Source: Prosopocoilus inquinatus
Taxonomy: Eukaryota; Arthropoda; Insecta; Coleoptera; Lucanidae
Direction of reading: 5' to 3'
Assembly: GCA_036172665.1 (NCBI GenBank)
Contig: CM069877.1
Location: forward strand, 13,226,501-13,290,500
DNA length: 64,000 bases
In this document: positions 63,851 through 64,000 of the stretch, in pieces
Numbering within the stretch: the first letter of the stretch is position 1
How the letters are laid out: every line of letters begins with the position of its first letter
Notes under the pieces: generated by a model
What the model was told of the DNA's origin: nothing
The model's input: the letters and a program-made list of their open reading frames with translations, nothing else
The model's database searches: none
Made by a program: the position numbers and the translations under genes

Positions 63851-64000
63851 TAAGACAATTGATCAACGTCAATTTTTCTAAAAAAAAAAACCTCGTATTT
63901 CGTCACTTTTTGTCAAAAAAAAGGATAAATTCAACGTAATATCGATGACCTCTAGTTTTGTTTCTCATCTTTTTATAAAGGTCGATCGTCTTTTGTTTTG

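Larger units (their letters stand above)
60311..64000. other. PolE1 intron (upstream part beyond window) with repeats
   Basis: No further PolE1 exon was recognised to the end of the window, so this is taken as one long intron. Contents are listed separately. 62110-63310 shows only a short repeat at 62210-62290 related to 42280-42350. Confidence 0.5.

Overview
This window looks like nuclear DNA of an insect, possibly a beetle. The evidence is AT-rich sequence, genes split by many 54-75 bp introns, a metazoan gene set whose proteins align best from memory with insect and vertebrate orthologues, and a heavy load of short inverted-repeat transposons. The species cannot be fixed from sequence alone. 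Exon boundaries below were placed by eye from splice consensus, reading phase and family alignment.

Four genes are recognised with good confidence and one more is supported but unnamed. (1) 4959-5704, minus: a three-exon gene for a 171-residue protein I do not recognise. (2) 8235-35035, plus: a 19-exon anoctamin of the ANO8/TMEM16H type (982 codons), with four introns of 3.6-6 kb full of transposons. (3) 48126-48482, minus: CHCHD1/mS37, a twin CX9C protein of the mitochondrial ribosome. (4) 52910-54697, plus: Integrator subunit 11, uninterrupted in one exon with all catalytic motifs. (5) 55048-60310, minus: the last six coding exons of the DNA polymerase epsilon catalytic subunit. Its 5' part lies beyond the right edge. 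IntS11 and PolE1 converge tail to tail, about 350 bp apart. No operon-like or pathway link joins the genes; their order looks incidental.

Most of the rest is repeats. Main classes are: a 310-bp tandem/palindromic repeat (754-2510, 55966-56695, and scattered fragments); TA-flanked Tc1/mariner-like inverted-repeat elements (3094, 10926, 15117, 16932, 39251, 63623); two hAT-like elements with 8-bp target duplications, each nested inside another MITE (5773-6937 and 26610-27753, the latter with a broken zinc-finger ORF); a nested 3.6-kb inverted-repeat element carrying an open YqaJ-nuclease reading frame (19345-22913); fold-back elements loaded with a GATCGTC/TTTTGTTT minisatellite (36023-37390 and relatives); and Penelope-like debris with hammerhead ribozyme cores (42776-42818 and 61635-61677, both minus strand).

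Layout: 1-4958 repeats; 4959-5704 small gene; 5742-7092 nested MITE/hAT; 8235-35035 ANO8 with intronic transposons; 35036-48125 gene-poor repeats; 48126-48542 CHCHD1; 48900-52600 repeats; 52910-54697 IntS11; 55048 to the end PolE1 and its introns.
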